This document shows, in pieces, positions 5,399-5,517 of a stretch of 5,517 bases of DNA. Location: contig JACQMX010000081.1 of the NCBI GenBank assembly GCA_016203375.1, positions 1 through 5,517 of the forward strand. Direction: 5' to 3'. Position 1 is the stretch's first letter. The number at the start of each line of letters is the position of its first letter. Made by a program: the position numbers and the translations under genes. The notes under the pieces are model-generated. The model saw nothing but the letters and a program-made list of their open reading frames with translations, was not told the origin of the DNA and did not search any database. The DNA comes from Candidatus Woesearchaeota archaeon (GTDB taxonomy: Archaea > Nanobdellota > Nanobdellia > Woesearchaeales > UBA12501).

Positions 5399-5517
5399 TT
5401 ATTCCCTTTTCTTACCACGCACATGGCAGGTTTTTCCATTGCAATTCTTGCGTAAGATAAGATACCCACTGCCTAAAAGAATAGAAATACCAATACTAAT
5501 AATGTAGACATTCTTGC
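5399..5517 (-). CDS. C-terminal end of a small membrane protein (partial, 5' end outside window)
   Basis: On the minus strand an open frame enters from the right edge and runs 38 codons to a TAA at 5399-5401. It begins KNVYIISIGI and contains one hydrophobic helix of about 19 residues (VYIISIGISILLGSGYLIL), followed by a short basic tail with a Cys pair (RKNCNGKTCHVRGKKRE). The positive tail after the helix suggests that the C-terminus faces the cytoplasm. No start codon is in view, so the full length is unknown, though helix plus short tail is typical of very small membrane proteins. It has no recognised family. Its stop lies one base past the extended terminal stem of the facing candidate RNA. 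Confidence 0.6.
   Translation of the reverse strand, partial: KNVYIISIGISILLGSGYLILRKNCNGKTCHVRGKKRE
5407..5413 (+). terminator. Possible T-rich stop signal for the candidate RNA
   Basis: TTTTCTT lies 14 bases past the Watson-Crick part of the RNA's terminal stem, inside the end of the facing gene. Archaeal RNA polymerase often stops at such T-runs. The run is short and interrupted, so the RNA may instead be trimmed back to the stem after a later stop. Confidence 0.25.

Noticed and set aside
5313..5507. Plus-strand 64-codon frame beginning MLRALRLRRR
   Set aside because: It starts inside the perfect hairpin, is extremely Arg-rich because it reads GC-rich stems, and overlaps the better-supported minus-strand gene end.

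Overview
This window looks like chromosomal DNA from an archaeon with a small, compact genome, most plausibly a DPANN-type lineage; the phylum is inference. Three signs point to archaea. Gene starts are preceded by AT-rich TATA-like boxes about 25 bp before the start codon, a spacing that fits leaderless mRNAs, and there are no Shine-Dalgarno sites. The seryl-tRNA synthetase has the archaeal/eukaryotic form of motif 3. One gene matches an archaeal predicted methyltransferase family (COG2521-like). Convergent genes overlap at their 3' ends.

Layout, left to right. The C-terminal 63 codons of an unknown plus-strand gene (2-193) run tail-to-tail into a large minus-strand gene (165-2144). That gene encodes a 659-residue membrane-anchored protein with a helical-repeat middle and an aminoglycoside/choline-kinase-like domain at the C-terminus. 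Upstream on the minus strand lies a two-gene unit: serS (2500-3861) followed by a 96-residue two-helix membrane protein (2210-2500), joined by a one-base TGATG overlap. A 97-bp divergent promoter region separates serS from a plus-strand gene for an unrecognised 132-residue soluble protein (3959-4357). The tail of that gene overlaps by 47 bp a minus-strand SAM-dependent methyltransferase (4311-5150). The right edge (5399-5517, minus) holds the last 38 codons of a small membrane protein.

The most notable element lies between the methyltransferase start and the right-edge gene. About 205 bp (roughly 5193-5398) have no convincing coding frame and are about 60% GC by hand count, against about 35-37% in the flanks. 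They fold into nested helices: a terminal stem joining both ends, a 12-bp second stem, and internal hairpins including a perfect 18-bp hairpin. G-U wobbles in several separate stems are compatible only with transcription from the plus strand. A TATA-like box at 5171-5179 sits at the right distance to start the RNA at its terminal stem and also to start the methyltransferase on the other strand. I could not match it to RNase P RNA, SRP RNA, tRNA, 5S rRNA or box C/D RNA, so it is proposed as a candidate new structured ncRNA.

No mobile element, CRISPR array or tRNA was seen. The protein genes look like a mix of housekeeping (serS, methyltransferase) and lineage-specific functions. No shared pathway is evident beyond the serS-membrane protein coupling.
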